22,740 bases of DNA. Origin: UBA5272 sp964393005. Lineage in GTDB: Bacteria > Patescibacteriota > Minisyncoccia > Phycocordibacterales > UBA5272. Location of the stretch: positions 1 to 22,740 of the forward strand of contig CAYMRR010000007.1 in assembly GCA_964393005.1 (NCBI GenBank), written 5' to 3'. The first letter of the stretch is position 1. Every line of letters starts with the position of its first letter. Under the pieces are notes generated by a model, which saw nothing but the letters and a program-made list of their open reading frames with translations, was not told where the DNA came from and made no database searches. This document shows positions 1-7,368 of this stretch, piece by piece. The translations under genes and the position numbers were made by a program.

Positions 1-495
1 CTTGGTATAAGCTATAACTATAACTCTTCGCATATTATTTTTCAAAATAAATTCTAAAGCTGAAAAATTATTTAAAAGATCTAATTCACTTACTACTATA
101 TAATAAAACCTTTCATGTTTATCTCCTATATTATGAGCTGAAATATAATATCCTATAGCCTCTCCAAAAGTGTTTTCTATTTGAGAAAATGGATATTTTT
201 TAAGATAATTTTCTAAATTAGTAAATTCATCATAGCCAGCATGGACTTTTACTAAACTTTTCATAATACTAGCATAATTATTTATAGGAAAAATATAATC
301 TCTATTTTTCCATTTAGGGTTTTCTGGATCATGATTAGCTGATCTGAAATATAAACCAACAAAAATAGGAATTAAAGATTTTAAATTTTTACTAAAATCT
401 TTAGGAAAATCCAAAAATGTATTATCTATAGTAATAGATACATCCATTTCAACACCAGCTAAAGCATCTTTCTCTACTTGAGTTAAAATCTTCAT
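1..495 (-). CDS. Transketolase N-terminal-like protein, partial, apparently lacking cofactor-binding motifs
   Basis: The frame is open from the ATG at 493-495 to the left edge (165 codons, C-terminus missing). Order and spacing follow the thiamine-diphosphate (TPP) domain of transketolase. Residues 41-70 (LIPIFVGLYF, then HDPENPKWKNRDYIF) match the family's LYF..HDPKNPxWxxRDRF block. Residues 108-121 occupy the GSLGQGLS..G position, and residues 131-165 the strand-helix-strand that normally carries GDGE and later VDYN. The key residues are gone. There is no N-terminal GHPGG, the GHAS histidine block reads NNYAS (72-76), GDGE is replaced by SELD (136-139), and VDYN is replaced by IAYT (161-164), so both usual metal ligands are missing. 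It is the last visible gene of an rpiB-rpe-tkt operon, 32 bp after rpe, and also has its own extended -10. Homology is confident; loss of activity is inferred. It could be a structural or regulatory partner of another transketolase half. Confidence 0.72.
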   Translation of the reverse strand, partial: MKILTQVEKDALAGVEMDVSITIDNTFLDFPKDFSKNLKSLIPIFVGLYFRSANHDPENPKWKNRDYIFPINNYASIMKSLVKVHAGYDEFTNLENYLKKYPFSQIENTFGEAIGYYISAHNIGDKHERFYYIVVSELDLLNNFSALEFILKNNMRRVIVIAYTK

Positions 496-504
496 ATTAA
501 ATAA

Positions 505-513
505 ATTATACCA
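505..513 (-). promoter_or_regulatory. Extended -10 promoter of the transketolase-like gene (near-leaderless)
   Basis: On the minus strand TGGTATAAT ends 9 nt before the ATG at 493-495. Normal initiation 6-7 nt after the box would give a leader of only 2-3 nt. No convincing -35 box and no Shine-Dalgarno sequence are seen. The box lies in the 32-bp gap after rpe. Confidence 0.55.
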
Positions 514-527
514 CAACGATTAAAATT

Positions 528-1238
528 TTATGCCCTATACAAAGATTTTGTCTTTATGACAAATTCTTCTTCTCTTAAATCACCTAAAAGGTAAGACCCT
601 ACCAAAGCTTTATTGGCTCCAGCTCTTCTAATTAATCCTATAGTCTCTAAATTTACAGAACCATCTACTTGTATAGATAATTCTTTTTCTGTAAAATTTT
701 TTCTAAAAAACCTAATTAAAGATAAGGATCTTTCGCTAAATTCTTGCCCTTGAACTCCTATTTTTTCTATACCCATTATTTGAAGTTCCATATCTTCATA
801 ATTTTCCAATAAAGTTAAAATATCTTCTTTTACTTTTTCTAAAAAATCTATTTTGGCAGATATTACTACTTTGATATAAGAATTTTTAGCTCTTTCTATT
901 ATTTCTATTAATTCTTTTGTATTCAATAATTCTTCTATATGTATTACTACACTCCAAGCTTTCAGCTTTTCTACTCTAGAGAAAAACTCTAATTGATTTT
1001 TACACATTAAATGAAATTCATAATTAAAAAAACTTCTATATTCATCTAAAAAAGCAAGTTCTTTTTCAAAATCTTCTCCAGGAAGCCAAGTAGTATTTTC
1101 TACAAAAACTCCATCACAAAGATCTATTTGTACTGTTTGAAAATCTATATCATACTTTCTTTCTATAGAGACTAAAAACTCTATTTTTTCTTGTATATCT
1201 TCAAATTTATTTTCTAAAATTGCTGGTATTATTTCCAT
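528..1238 (-). CDS. rpe: Divergent ribulose-phosphate 3-epimerase-like TIM barrel
   Basis: A 236-aa protein, near the usual Rpe length of about 220. Rpe interconverts ribulose 5-phosphate and xylulose 5-phosphate in the non-oxidative pentose-phosphate pathway. Landmarks appear in order: IIPAIL at the N-terminus (family APSIL), QIDLCDG at 37-43 (family HVDVMDG), FHLM at 75-78, VQGQ at 162-165 in place of NPGFGGQ, and VDGSV at 191-195 (family VDGGV), then a GANKALVGS phosphate-site segment. The two catalytic aspartates (D39, D192) and the metal-ligand His76 are present, but the first metal-ligand histidine is Gln37 and the flexible phosphate loop is altered. It begins 5 bp after rpiB and is translated with it. 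Membership of the family is fairly sure. Whether it keeps the epimerase reaction or acts on another sugar phosphate is open. Confidence 0.75.
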   Translation of the reverse strand: MEIIPAILENKFEDIQEKIEFLVSIERKYDIDFQTVQIDLCDGVFVENTTWLPGEDFEKELAFLDEYRSFFNYEFHLMCKNQLEFFSRVEKLKAWSVVIHIEELLNTKELIEIIERAKNSYIKVVISAKIDFLEKVKEDILTLLENYEDMELQIMGIEKIGVQGQEFSERSLSLIRFFRKNFTEKELSIQVDGSVNLETIGLIRRAGANKALVGSYLLGDLREEEFVIKTKSLYRA

Positions 1239-1243
1239 GATTA

Positions 1244-1864
1244 TTACTCGGTTTCTATTTTAACTCTCATTTTTTCTAGAGCTTCGAGCTCTTCTAGCTC
1301 TTCTTTATTTACTTTTGTATCGACTATAATATCTAAATTATTTTCTATATCTTCTATTTGCTGAACTCTTCTTTCATGTCTGGTAACAATAGCTTCATCA
1401 GCTTCATCAAATCTAGTAAAAATAAAAGTTTTTATAGCTTCTTTTACGAAATTTTCTTCTAAAAATCTAGCTCCAAAAGAAATAATATTTGCATTATTAT
1501 GCTTTCTTAAAAGTTTTACTAATTCTATATTTTCACTATTAATGACTCCAGCTCTTATCCCTTTAAATTTACCAGCGACTATAGCTTCCCCTTCTCCAGA
1601 TCCTCCAAAAATAATACCTATATTTCCTTTTTTCCCAGTATAAATATCAGCAGAAAGAGCTCCAGCACAAGCAGAAACATATTTAGGATAATCATCATCT
1701 TCATCATAGACATAAGCTCCAAAATCTACTATTTCTATATCAGATACTACTTGCCCATTTTCTCCTAACTCTTTTATAAGATCTTCTTTTTCTACTTCTA
1801 AAAAAAGTTTTATATTTTCTTTTAATTCAAACCCTGCATGGTCTGTGGCTAAATATATTTTCAT
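1244..1864 (-). CDS. rpiB: Ribose-5-phosphate isomerase B family (Glu-type)
   Basis: A 206-aa RpiB/LacAB-family protein that would interconvert ribose 5-phosphate and ribulose 5-phosphate in the cytoplasm. The N-terminus has ATDHAGFELKE (6-16), a DYPKY block (58-62), the active loop GGSGEGE (87-93), GIRAG (102-106), and a late RHERR. The enterobacterial catalytic Cys of the CGTGIG loop is absent. Instead the GGSGxGE form, with Glu93, matches the actinobacterial enzymes that use Glu as the base, so activity is plausible. It is longer than the usual 150 residues because of an acidic insertion near 31-45 and a charged C-terminal tail after about residue 165. First gene of the rpiB-rpe-tkt-like operon. 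The start is the ATG at 1862-1864, 6 nt after a TATAAT box. Confidence 0.88.
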   Translation of the reverse strand: MKIYLATDHAGFELKENIKLFLEVEKEDLIKELGENGQVVSDIEIVDFGAYVYDEDDDYPKYVSACAGALSADIYTGKKGNIGIIFGGSGEGEAIVAGKFKGIRAGVINSENIELVKLLRKHNNANIISFGARFLEENFVKEAIKTFIFTRFDEADEAIVTRHERRVQQIEDIENNLDIIVDTKVNKEELEELEALEKMRVKIETE

Positions 1865-1870
1865 AATTAT

Positions 1871-1876
1871 ATTATA
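1871..1876 (-). promoter_or_regulatory. -10 box of the rpiB operon (leaderless)
   Basis: A perfect TATAAT on the minus strand lies 6 nt before the rpiB ATG, so the predicted transcript starts at or within a base of the start codon. No -35 box is evident. The terminator of the preceding gene is immediately upstream. Confidence 0.6.
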
Positions 1877-1884
1877 CTACAAAA

Positions 1885-1917
1885 TAAAACACTCTTTTGT
1901 TAAAAGAGTGTTTTATT
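1885..1917 (-). terminator. Rho-independent terminator after the ribonucleotide reductase gene
   Basis: An inverted repeat with arms AAAACACTCTTTT and AAAAGAGTGTTTT around a 3-nt loop lies just downstream of the nrdJ stop, followed on the minus strand by TTTTATTTT-like sequence. The near-symmetric A/T flanks would allow function in either direction. Confidence 0.8.
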
Positions 1918-1932
1918 TATTTTTTGATTAGT

Positions 1933-4218
1933 TTAACAATCTCCAGATACACAAGCATATTCTCTAGCTCCTGTGGTATTGTCTTTTTCTTCATATTGTG
2001 TAAGTTTAGAAAAATCTATCTTAGTAATAGCCTTTCTCCTCTTCTCGTATTCTTCCTTAGTTATTTCTTCATAAGGAGCTAATTTATAAACATGATCAGA
2101 TCTAGGTAAAAATGATAGCCCACCTACTATATCCCAATTTTCATAAACAAAATTACCTACAGCTAACCACTCGTCTGGACCTACATAAATAGTAGCTGAC
2201 GGATTGTGTTCTACAAAATTTACTTTTAATCTCTTCCATTCATTAAGTAAATCTAAAGCTGAAACTTCTTCTTTGAAAATTGCACCAGTCGGAGCTTTTA
2301 CAGGAAATTCTAAAACATATGTTGTAGCATTTTCTTCTGATTGTCCAACTTCTGGTAAAGTTGGTACCCCTTGATCTTTAGCCATTTGAAGTAAAGGATC
2401 TGTAGCTGAAATACGAACTCTTCGTACATAATAAGGAGCAAACCAAGGGTGCATACCTGAACCCACTCCCAAAAGTTGCCCAGAATTACCATGAGGTTTT
2501 ACACAAGTAATAGCTGTAGAAGCGTTTATATTAAATCTTTTAGCATATTTTTTATTTACTTTAATTCCTAAGTCTCTTAGCTCTTGTAAATTTTTATCAT
2601 TACGTACTATTTTATTATCATAATAACCAGTTAAAGAAACTCCAAGCAATCTTTCCTCATCACAATTTTGTTTCCATTCTTTAGAAAGGTATCCAAAATT
2701 TGTAAGTGTAGATTGATAGGTCCCTAAAATAGTAGCTATTTCCATCTTTTTTAATAAAGTCTCCATGCTATCTTTTGGTCTTATGACTATACTAGTCAAA
2801 TTACAAAACTGCTTTGATTTTAAATATATTTCCCCACAAGGATTCATACCGATCTGCTTTTCATTTTTTATAGCTCCCCATCGTCTTTCTGGTACCTGTT
2901 TTTCTAACCCTTCTCTATTAAAAATACCTCTTTCTCCCGATCTAGATTTTACAAGAGCAGTCCATTCTTCTAAAAATTCTTCAGCACTAGGTTTTACATT
3001 GTAAGCTACAGAATTATTAGCCATTGTTCTTTGAGGTTCTGAAAGATAAAATTGTCCTTTTTTAGCATCTCTTAAATCTATATCATCTAATTCTGAAAGT
3101 GAAATTAAAGCACTTCGTCTCACTCCTCCTGCTACCACTATTAATCCAATCATACAAATGATGTCATGTAAATCTAAATTAGTTAACCTTCTTCCTTGCT
3201 TATTTAATATTTTCTTGCGAGTAAATTCTATTAAATCTATTAAAGGTTGAGGGCCTGAAGCTCTTCCACCAGCAGTTACAAGTCTAGCTCCTGATGGTCT
3301 TATTTTAGAAAAGTCATAATCTACATCTTTACCATCAAACCATGCTTCTACCCCTAAAACAAAAGCATCAGCCCATCCTTCTTTACTATCTGCTACTACA
3401 TGCTTAATAGGAGTAGATTTTGTTTGTTTTTTAATTTGAGGAAATTGTTGCACATTGTCAGATTCCACAGAAAATCCAAGCCCTGCCCCACACATAGAAA
3501 CATACATTATCTCTCCCAGATCTCGAGGTTTAGTAGGAGCTAAATAAGCACAGTTGTAAGCCCAAACATTAGAACTTCTGCAAGCATCTCCAGCAGACCA
3601 AAGTAATCTCATAGAAGGACAAACATCTTGATTCAAAATAGCTTCTTTCACTTCAGCATATTCTTTCTTGGTAAGCTTATCTCCCATATTTTCTTTCATA
3701 AAATCCATAAACCTTTCTATAGCTTCTAACCAAGTCTCTCTACGTCCTAACTCTGGTACCCAACGAGAATAAAATTGATAAAAAATAAATTCAGAATAAG
3801 GACTAGAAAAATATTTACTACTCTCTTTTACAGCTTCTTGAGTTTCTTTAGATACTGGTTTTAATTCTCTAAGCTCAGATCTTTTATTTCTATACAAGAT
3901 ATACTTTTTAGCTGTCTCAGAAAAATTCGACCTCATAAGCTCCTTTTCTACCAAGTCTTGTATCATTTCTACCGAAGGTAAAAATTCAGCAGTTTTGTCT
4001 TTTTTATTTAAATCTTCTTGATACTTAACTAAAGACTTAAAGACATTTTCTGCTATAAGATTAGCCATTAGTTCTCCACCTTCTTTTGAAGACTGAAAAG
4101 CTTTTAAAATAGCGCTCACTATTTTACTCAAATCAAAAGGTACTACCTCACCTGTCCTTTTACTTATAAATTCTATTTTAGCTTGTTTGCCTCTTTGGTT
4201 ATTTCTTTTTTTCTCCAT
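1933..4218 (-). CDS. nrdJ: Class II (adenosylcobalamin-dependent) ribonucleotide reductase
   Basis: A 761-aa reductase that makes deoxyribonucleotides using a B12-generated thiyl radical, without oxygen. An ATP-cone-like regulatory domain covers about residues 14-115 (KRTGEVVPFD, and later QDLVE with KKYILYR). The catalytic barrel has YNCAYL with Cys223, MCGAGLGFS (242-250), and NPCGEIYL with Asn459, Cys461 (thiyl position) and Glu463. Cys472 in FCNL pairs with Cys223 as the redox couple. A glycine-rich VKPHGNSGQLLGVGSGMHP block follows, and the protein ends in a CVSGDC cysteine pair, the usual re-reduction tail. This is the single-chain RTPR-like layout plus an ATP cone. The start ATG is preceded by a TATAAT box 15 nt away and no Shine-Dalgarno. 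It stands alone between two terminators. The cell needs cobalamin, which small CPR genomes generally cannot make, so salvage is inferred. Confidence 0.9.
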   Translation of the reverse strand: MEKKRNNQRGKQAKIEFISKRTGEVVPFDLSKIVSAILKAFQSSKEGGELMANLIAENVFKSLVKYQEDLNKKDKTAEFLPSVEMIQDLVEKELMRSNFSETAKKYILYRNKRSELRELKPVSKETQEAVKESSKYFSSPYSEFIFYQFYSRWVPELGRRETWLEAIERFMDFMKENMGDKLTKKEYAEVKEAILNQDVCPSMRLLWSAGDACRSSNVWAYNCAYLAPTKPRDLGEIMYVSMCGAGLGFSVESDNVQQFPQIKKQTKSTPIKHVVADSKEGWADAFVLGVEAWFDGKDVDYDFSKIRPSGARLVTAGGRASGPQPLIDLIEFTRKKILNKQGRRLTNLDLHDIICMIGLIVVAGGVRRSALISLSELDDIDLRDAKKGQFYLSEPQRTMANNSVAYNVKPSAEEFLEEWTALVKSRSGERGIFNREGLEKQVPERRWGAIKNEKQIGMNPCGEIYLKSKQFCNLTSIVIRPKDSMETLLKKMEIATILGTYQSTLTNFGYLSKEWKQNCDEERLLGVSLTGYYDNKIVRNDKNLQELRDLGIKVNKKYAKRFNINASTAITCVKPHGNSGQLLGVGSGMHPWFAPYYVRRVRISATDPLLQMAKDQGVPTLPEVGQSEENATTYVLEFPVKAPTGAIFKEEVSALDLLNEWKRLKVNFVEHNPSATIYVGPDEWLAVGNFVYENWDIVGGLSFLPRSDHVYKLAPYEEITKEEYEKRRKAITKIDFSKLTQYEEKDNTTGAREYACVSGDC

Positions 4219-4233
4219 AATGTGCTTTATATT

Positions 4234-4239
4234 ATTATA
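4234..4239 (-). promoter_or_regulatory. -10 box of nrdJ
   Basis: A perfect TATAAT on the minus strand lies 15 nt before the nrdJ ATG, implying a leader of about 8-9 nt. No -35 box is recognisable in the very A/T-rich flank, so confidence is moderate. Confidence 0.4.
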
Positions 4240-4253
4240 AAAAATTAATTAAT

Positions 4254-4282
4254 AAAAAAAACCAAAAGCCCCCACTAGCTTT
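4254..4282 (-). terminator. Probable terminator between GAPDH and nrdJ
   Basis: On the minus strand, AAAGC and GCTTT arms enclose an 8-nt loop and are followed by TGG and eight T residues. The stem is short (5 bp), so this is a moderate call. The remainder of the 189-bp gap (about 4283-4407) is A/T-rich. It holds a small TTATAAGA/TCTTATAA palindrome and nothing else I recognise. Confidence 0.5.
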
Positions 4283-4407
4283 ATATATAAATATTATCAC
4301 AAGAAAAAAGAAAAAAACTAAAAAACTCTCCAGATCTTATAAGACTCTTATAAATCAATAAATACTTATTAACATATTAGATTTTAGACTAAAATTTTAG
4401 AAAAAAA

Positions 4408-5481
4408 CTATAGTAATTTAGAAACCTTTAAGGCGTGTTCTAATAAAGTATTTGCATAACCTATTTCATTGTCATACCAAATCAATAACTTTACCAAATT
4501 ACCACCTACCACTCTGGTAGTTTGTAAATCTACAATACCTGCATATCTTAATCCTAAAATATCAGTAGATACCAAATCTTCTTCACTTACAGCTAATAAC
4601 TTTCTCCACTTTTCTGTCCGTGAAGCATTTAGTAATATTCTATTTACTTCTTCTTTATTAGTATTTCTTTTAGAAATAAAAGTTAAATCTACAATACTTC
4701 CAGAAATTACAGGTACTCGTACCGAAAGCCCATCAAATAAACCTTTTAACTTAGAGTATACTAAAGTGAAAGTTTTAGCAGCTCCAGTAGATGAAGGTAT
4801 TATATTTTGAGCGGCAGCTCTACCTTCTCGTTTTCCTTTTTTATTAGGACCATCTATAAGAGCTTGGGAAGCTGTATAAGAGTGAATAGTATTTAAAATA
4901 GCTTTTTCTATTCCTATTGCTTCATCTAATATAGCTATAGCCGGAGATACTGCATTTGTGGTACAAGAAGCATTACTTGTAATATTTGCTTCTTTTAGTT
5001 TTTCTTCATTTATTTCTAATAAAACAGTCTCATGTGGATACATATTGGACTCTCCTTTAAATGGAGCAGAAAGTATTACTTTTTTAGCTCCCGACTCTAT
5101 ATGAAAATGAGAAGTATCAGCATTATTAAAAACTCCAGTACATTCTATTATTATATCTATACCAAAATTACTCCAGACTTTATTTTTAATAAAATACTCT
5201 TTCTCTCTAATAGAGAGATATCTTATTTCTTTTTCTTCATTATTATTTAATGTAAGCACTATATATTGCTCTTCTTCTGAAACTATTTTGCTTTTAATAT
5301 TTTTAAAAAGTTTTTGTTTAAGAGCAGAGTCATACTTTAAAAGATAAATCATATTTTCTATATCTCCTAAATCATTGATTACCGCTACATCTAAACTATT
5401 CAAAAGGTCTTCACTAGAAAATAAAAGTTTTAAAAAGGCTCTGCCTATTCTACCAAAACCATTAATAGCTATTTTTTTCAT
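4408..5481 (-). CDS. gap: Glyceraldehyde-3-phosphate dehydrogenase
   Basis: A 357-aa phosphorylating GAPDH (glyceraldehyde 3-phosphate to 1,3-bisphosphoglycerate, NAD(P)-linked), central to glycolysis. The Rossmann start INGFGRIGR lies at 6-14, with NDLGD (36-40) at the position that commonly favours NAD. The catalytic SNASCTTN block carries Cys173, with His200 in NTIHSYTASQ. GRAAAQNIIPSSTGAAK follows, and the C-terminal WYDNEIGYA motif is intact. It is slightly longer than the usual 330-340 residues, with extra sequence around 60-105. The ATG at 5479-5481 lies 6 nt downstream of an extended -10 box and has no Shine-Dalgarno sequence. It is monocistronic, preceded by the histidine kinase gene on the same strand. 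All catalytic residues I can check are present. Confidence 0.95.
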   Translation of the reverse strand: MKKIAINGFGRIGRAFLKLLFSSEDLLNSLDVAVINDLGDIENMIYLLKYDSALKQKLFKNIKSKIVSEEEQYIVLTLNNNEEKEIRYLSIREKEYFIKNKVWSNFGIDIIIECTGVFNNADTSHFHIESGAKKVILSAPFKGESNMYPHETVLLEINEEKLKEANITSNASCTTNAVSPAIAILDEAIGIEKAILNTIHSYTASQALIDGPNKKGKREGRAAAQNIIPSSTGAAKTFTLVYSKLKGLFDGLSVRVPVISGSIVDLTFISKRNTNKEEVNRILLNASRTEKWRKLLAVSEEDLVSTDILGLRYAGIVDLQTTRVVGGNLVKLLIWYDNEIGYANTLLEHALKVSKLL

Positions 5482-5487
5482 ATAAAA

Positions 5488-5496
5488 ATTATATCA
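5488..5496 (-). promoter_or_regulatory. Extended -10 promoter of gap (leaderless)
   Basis: On the minus strand TGATATAAT ends 6 nt before the GAPDH ATG, so the mRNA should begin essentially at the start codon. The whole promoter fits in the 47-bp gap after the kinase gene stop. Confidence 0.6.
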
Positions 5497-5528
5497 CAAA
5501 TACTTTCTAAAAATTTCAAACTTTAAAA

Positions 5529-6575
5529 CTAAGAAATTAAAATTTTAAAAATATCTACTTTAGTCCAGCTCCCTTCTTTAGATTTTACTTTAAAACCCCA
5601 TTTATAATTGGAGATCAATTCTTTTACTATAGAAAGCCCTACACCAGATCCTGCTACAGAATTGATTATGTTTTTTCCTCTAAAAAATCTTTCTCCTATT
5701 TTTTGTAAATCTTTTTTATTTATACCTACTCCTGTATCTTCAAATTTTATTTTCAAATATTCTTTTCTATCTTTTTTATATTTTTCTAAAATTATTCTAA
5801 TTTCTCCACTTGGGGTAAATTTAAAACTATTGGAAATAATGTTATTAAAAATCCTTCTTAAATGTATTTCACTCGCTTTTATTTTCTTTTCAGCTTTTTC
5901 TTTATTATCAAAATTATTAACAATTTCTAATTTTACATCTTCTCTTTTTAAATACTTTAAATCTTCTAAAGACTTATTTAAAATCTTTTCTAAATCTAAT
6001 AATGTCAAAAATTCTATCTTATTTTCTTCATATTTTATCCGTGCTTCAAAGAGTAAGTCTTCTATAAGAGTAGATATATTGTTAGTTTCTTCTAAAATAT
6101 TATTTGTATAATTTTGAAAACCTGTAGCCCCTTTTAAAGCTTCTTTTTCTTTAGTTAATTTCTGAGACATAAGCTCTCCATTCATATTAATAATAGCAAG
6201 CGGAGTACGTAATTCATGAGAAAGGTTTTCTGCAAAACTTTTTTGAACATTGGAAATATATTCTAAAGGTTTAAACATTCTTTTTACTAGTCTATCAAAA
6301 AGCACTATACTTACACTAAAAATAACAAGATCTGAAATTATTAAAAGAAAAAGAGTTTGATCTCTAAAATTTTTAAAAAGTTCATCAACATCAACATAAT
6401 AAGCAATTCTATCATCTTTAAAAACTGGAGAAATCTGATAAATAATATCTTGAGTTAAAAGACTATACACCAAATAAGAAAAAGTAGCTAAAATAAAAAA
6501 TACAAAAAGAGAAGCATACAAATCTAGCTTTAATCTGGTAAGAGTAAAAATATTTCTTTTTAATCGCTTTTTCAT
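5529..6575 (-). CDS. Sensor histidine kinase of a two-component system
   Basis: A 348-aa membrane kinase. TM1 spans about 19-41 and TM2 about 74-93, enclosing only some 32 external residues, so the sensor domain is minimal. No clear HAMP domain is seen. The dimerisation H-box NLSHELRTPL places the phospho-acceptor at His120. The ATP-binding domain shows an N-box (RRIFNNIISNSFKFTP), a G1 box (DTGVGI), an F-box (ERFFRG) and a G2 box (GSGVGLSIVKEL), so it should be an active kinase of the HisKA/HATPase_c type. It starts 17 bp after the response-regulator gene and is co-transcribed with it. The stimulus cannot be inferred. With so short an external loop it may sense the membrane or the loop itself rather than a soluble ligand. 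Confidence 0.92.
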   Translation of the reverse strand: MKKRLKRNIFTLTRLKLDLYASLFVFFILATFSYLVYSLLTQDIIYQISPVFKDDRIAYYVDVDELFKNFRDQTLFLLIISDLVIFSVSIVLFDRLVKRMFKPLEYISNVQKSFAENLSHELRTPLAIINMNGELMSQKLTKEKEALKGATGFQNYTNNILEETNNISTLIEDLLFEARIKYEENKIEFLTLLDLEKILNKSLEDLKYLKREDVKLEIVNNFDNKEKAEKKIKASEIHLRRIFNNIISNSFKFTPSGEIRIILEKYKKDRKEYLKIKFEDTGVGINKKDLQKIGERFFRGKNIINSVAGSGVGLSIVKELISNYKWGFKVKSKEGSWTKVDIFKILIS

Positions 6576-6592
6576 TTTTTTAACTTAATACT

Positions 6593-7342
6593 TTAATCAA
6601 ATACTAATTTGTAGCCAGCTCCTCGGACTGTATCTATATGCCCGGCAAAATTTTGAGCTATAAGCTTAGATCTTAAGTTGTGCATATGCACATCTACAAA
6701 TCGACTACTAGGAACTTCGGATTCTTGCCAAATCTTTTCTAAAATATCTTCTTTATTTACTACTTCATTTTTATATTCAAGTAAAACACTAAAAATTTTG
6801 GATTCTTTATCTGTAAGTATTATTTTATCTTCATTTTCTTCTCCTTTATTTAAGATTATTTCATTGCTATTAGAGTTAAAAACAAAATTCATTTCTTCAT
6901 GTACCACTTTTCCATCTATCTTTTTTGTAAAAGAGGAAGATTTGTTATTTTCTGTTTTTTTATTTAATAGATTTCTCCTGTATAAAGAATGGATTCTTGC
7001 TACAAGCTCTTTAACATTAAAAGGTTTTACCATATAATCGTCAGCTCCAGCTGCAAGCCCAAAGACTTTATCTTCTACAGTATCTTTTGCGGTGAGAATA
7101 ATTATGCCACTTTCTATACCCATATTTTTAATTTCTCTTAAAGTTTCTATTCCATCTTTCATAGGCATCATTCTGTCTAAAATAATAACATCGTATTCTT
7201 TTCCCTCTTTTAATAAATCTTTTACTTTTGATATAGCTTGCACCCCATTAAAAGCTGTATCTACTGTAAAATTATTTTCTTCTAAATAAAGCTGTATTCC
7301 TTCATTAAGTTTTGCATTATCTTCTACTACTAGTATTTTCAT
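6593..7342 (-). CDS. OmpR/PhoB-family response regulator
   Basis: A 249-aa DNA-binding response regulator. The receiver domain (1-115) has the acidic pocket at Asp8, phospho-acceptor Asp56 in ILDRMMP, Thr84 and Lys106 in MVKPF. The C-terminal winged helix (about 160-249) has LTDKE, an ILEKIW segment, the recognition helix RFVDVHMHNLRSKL and the closing TVRGAGYKL hairpin. A linker of roughly 40 residues rich in N, K, S and E lies between the domains and is longer than usual. It is the first gene of the regulator-kinase operon. The ATG is 8 nt from an extended -10 box, and the entire promoter sits in the 26 bp after the prfA stop. Target genes are unknown. Confidence 0.93.
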   Translation of the reverse strand: MKILVVEDNAKLNEGIQLYLEENNFTVDTAFNGVQAISKVKDLLKEGKEYDVIILDRMMPMKDGIETLREIKNMGIESGIIILTAKDTVEDKVFGLAAGADDYMVKPFNVKELVARIHSLYRRNLLNKKTENNKSSSFTKKIDGKVVHEEMNFVFNSNSNEIILNKGEENEDKIILTDKESKIFSVLLEYKNEVVNKEDILEKIWQESEVPSSRFVDVHMHNLRSKLIAQNFAGHIDTVRGAGYKLVFD

Positions 7343-7350
7343 ATATTTAA

Positions 7351-7359
7351 ATTATAGCA
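7351..7359 (-). promoter_or_regulatory. Extended -10 promoter of the two-component operon (leaderless)
   Basis: TGCTATAAT on the minus strand ends 8 nt before the regulator ATG. It occupies the 26-bp space after prfA, with no room for a leader or a Shine-Dalgarno sequence. Confidence 0.6.
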
Positions 7360-7368
7360 AACTTTTTC

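Noticed and set aside
1897..2082. Plus-strand open frames opposite nrdJ, the kinase, the regulator and lysS
   Set aside because: They are antisense shadows of conserved genes, rich in S, F, I and L, with no own start signals.
4219..4407. Cobalamin riboswitch ahead of the B12-dependent reductase
   Set aside because: No B12-box sequence or fitting structure is seen, and such riboswitches usually repress B12-independent or transport genes. Only a weak terminator and A/T-rich sequence are there.
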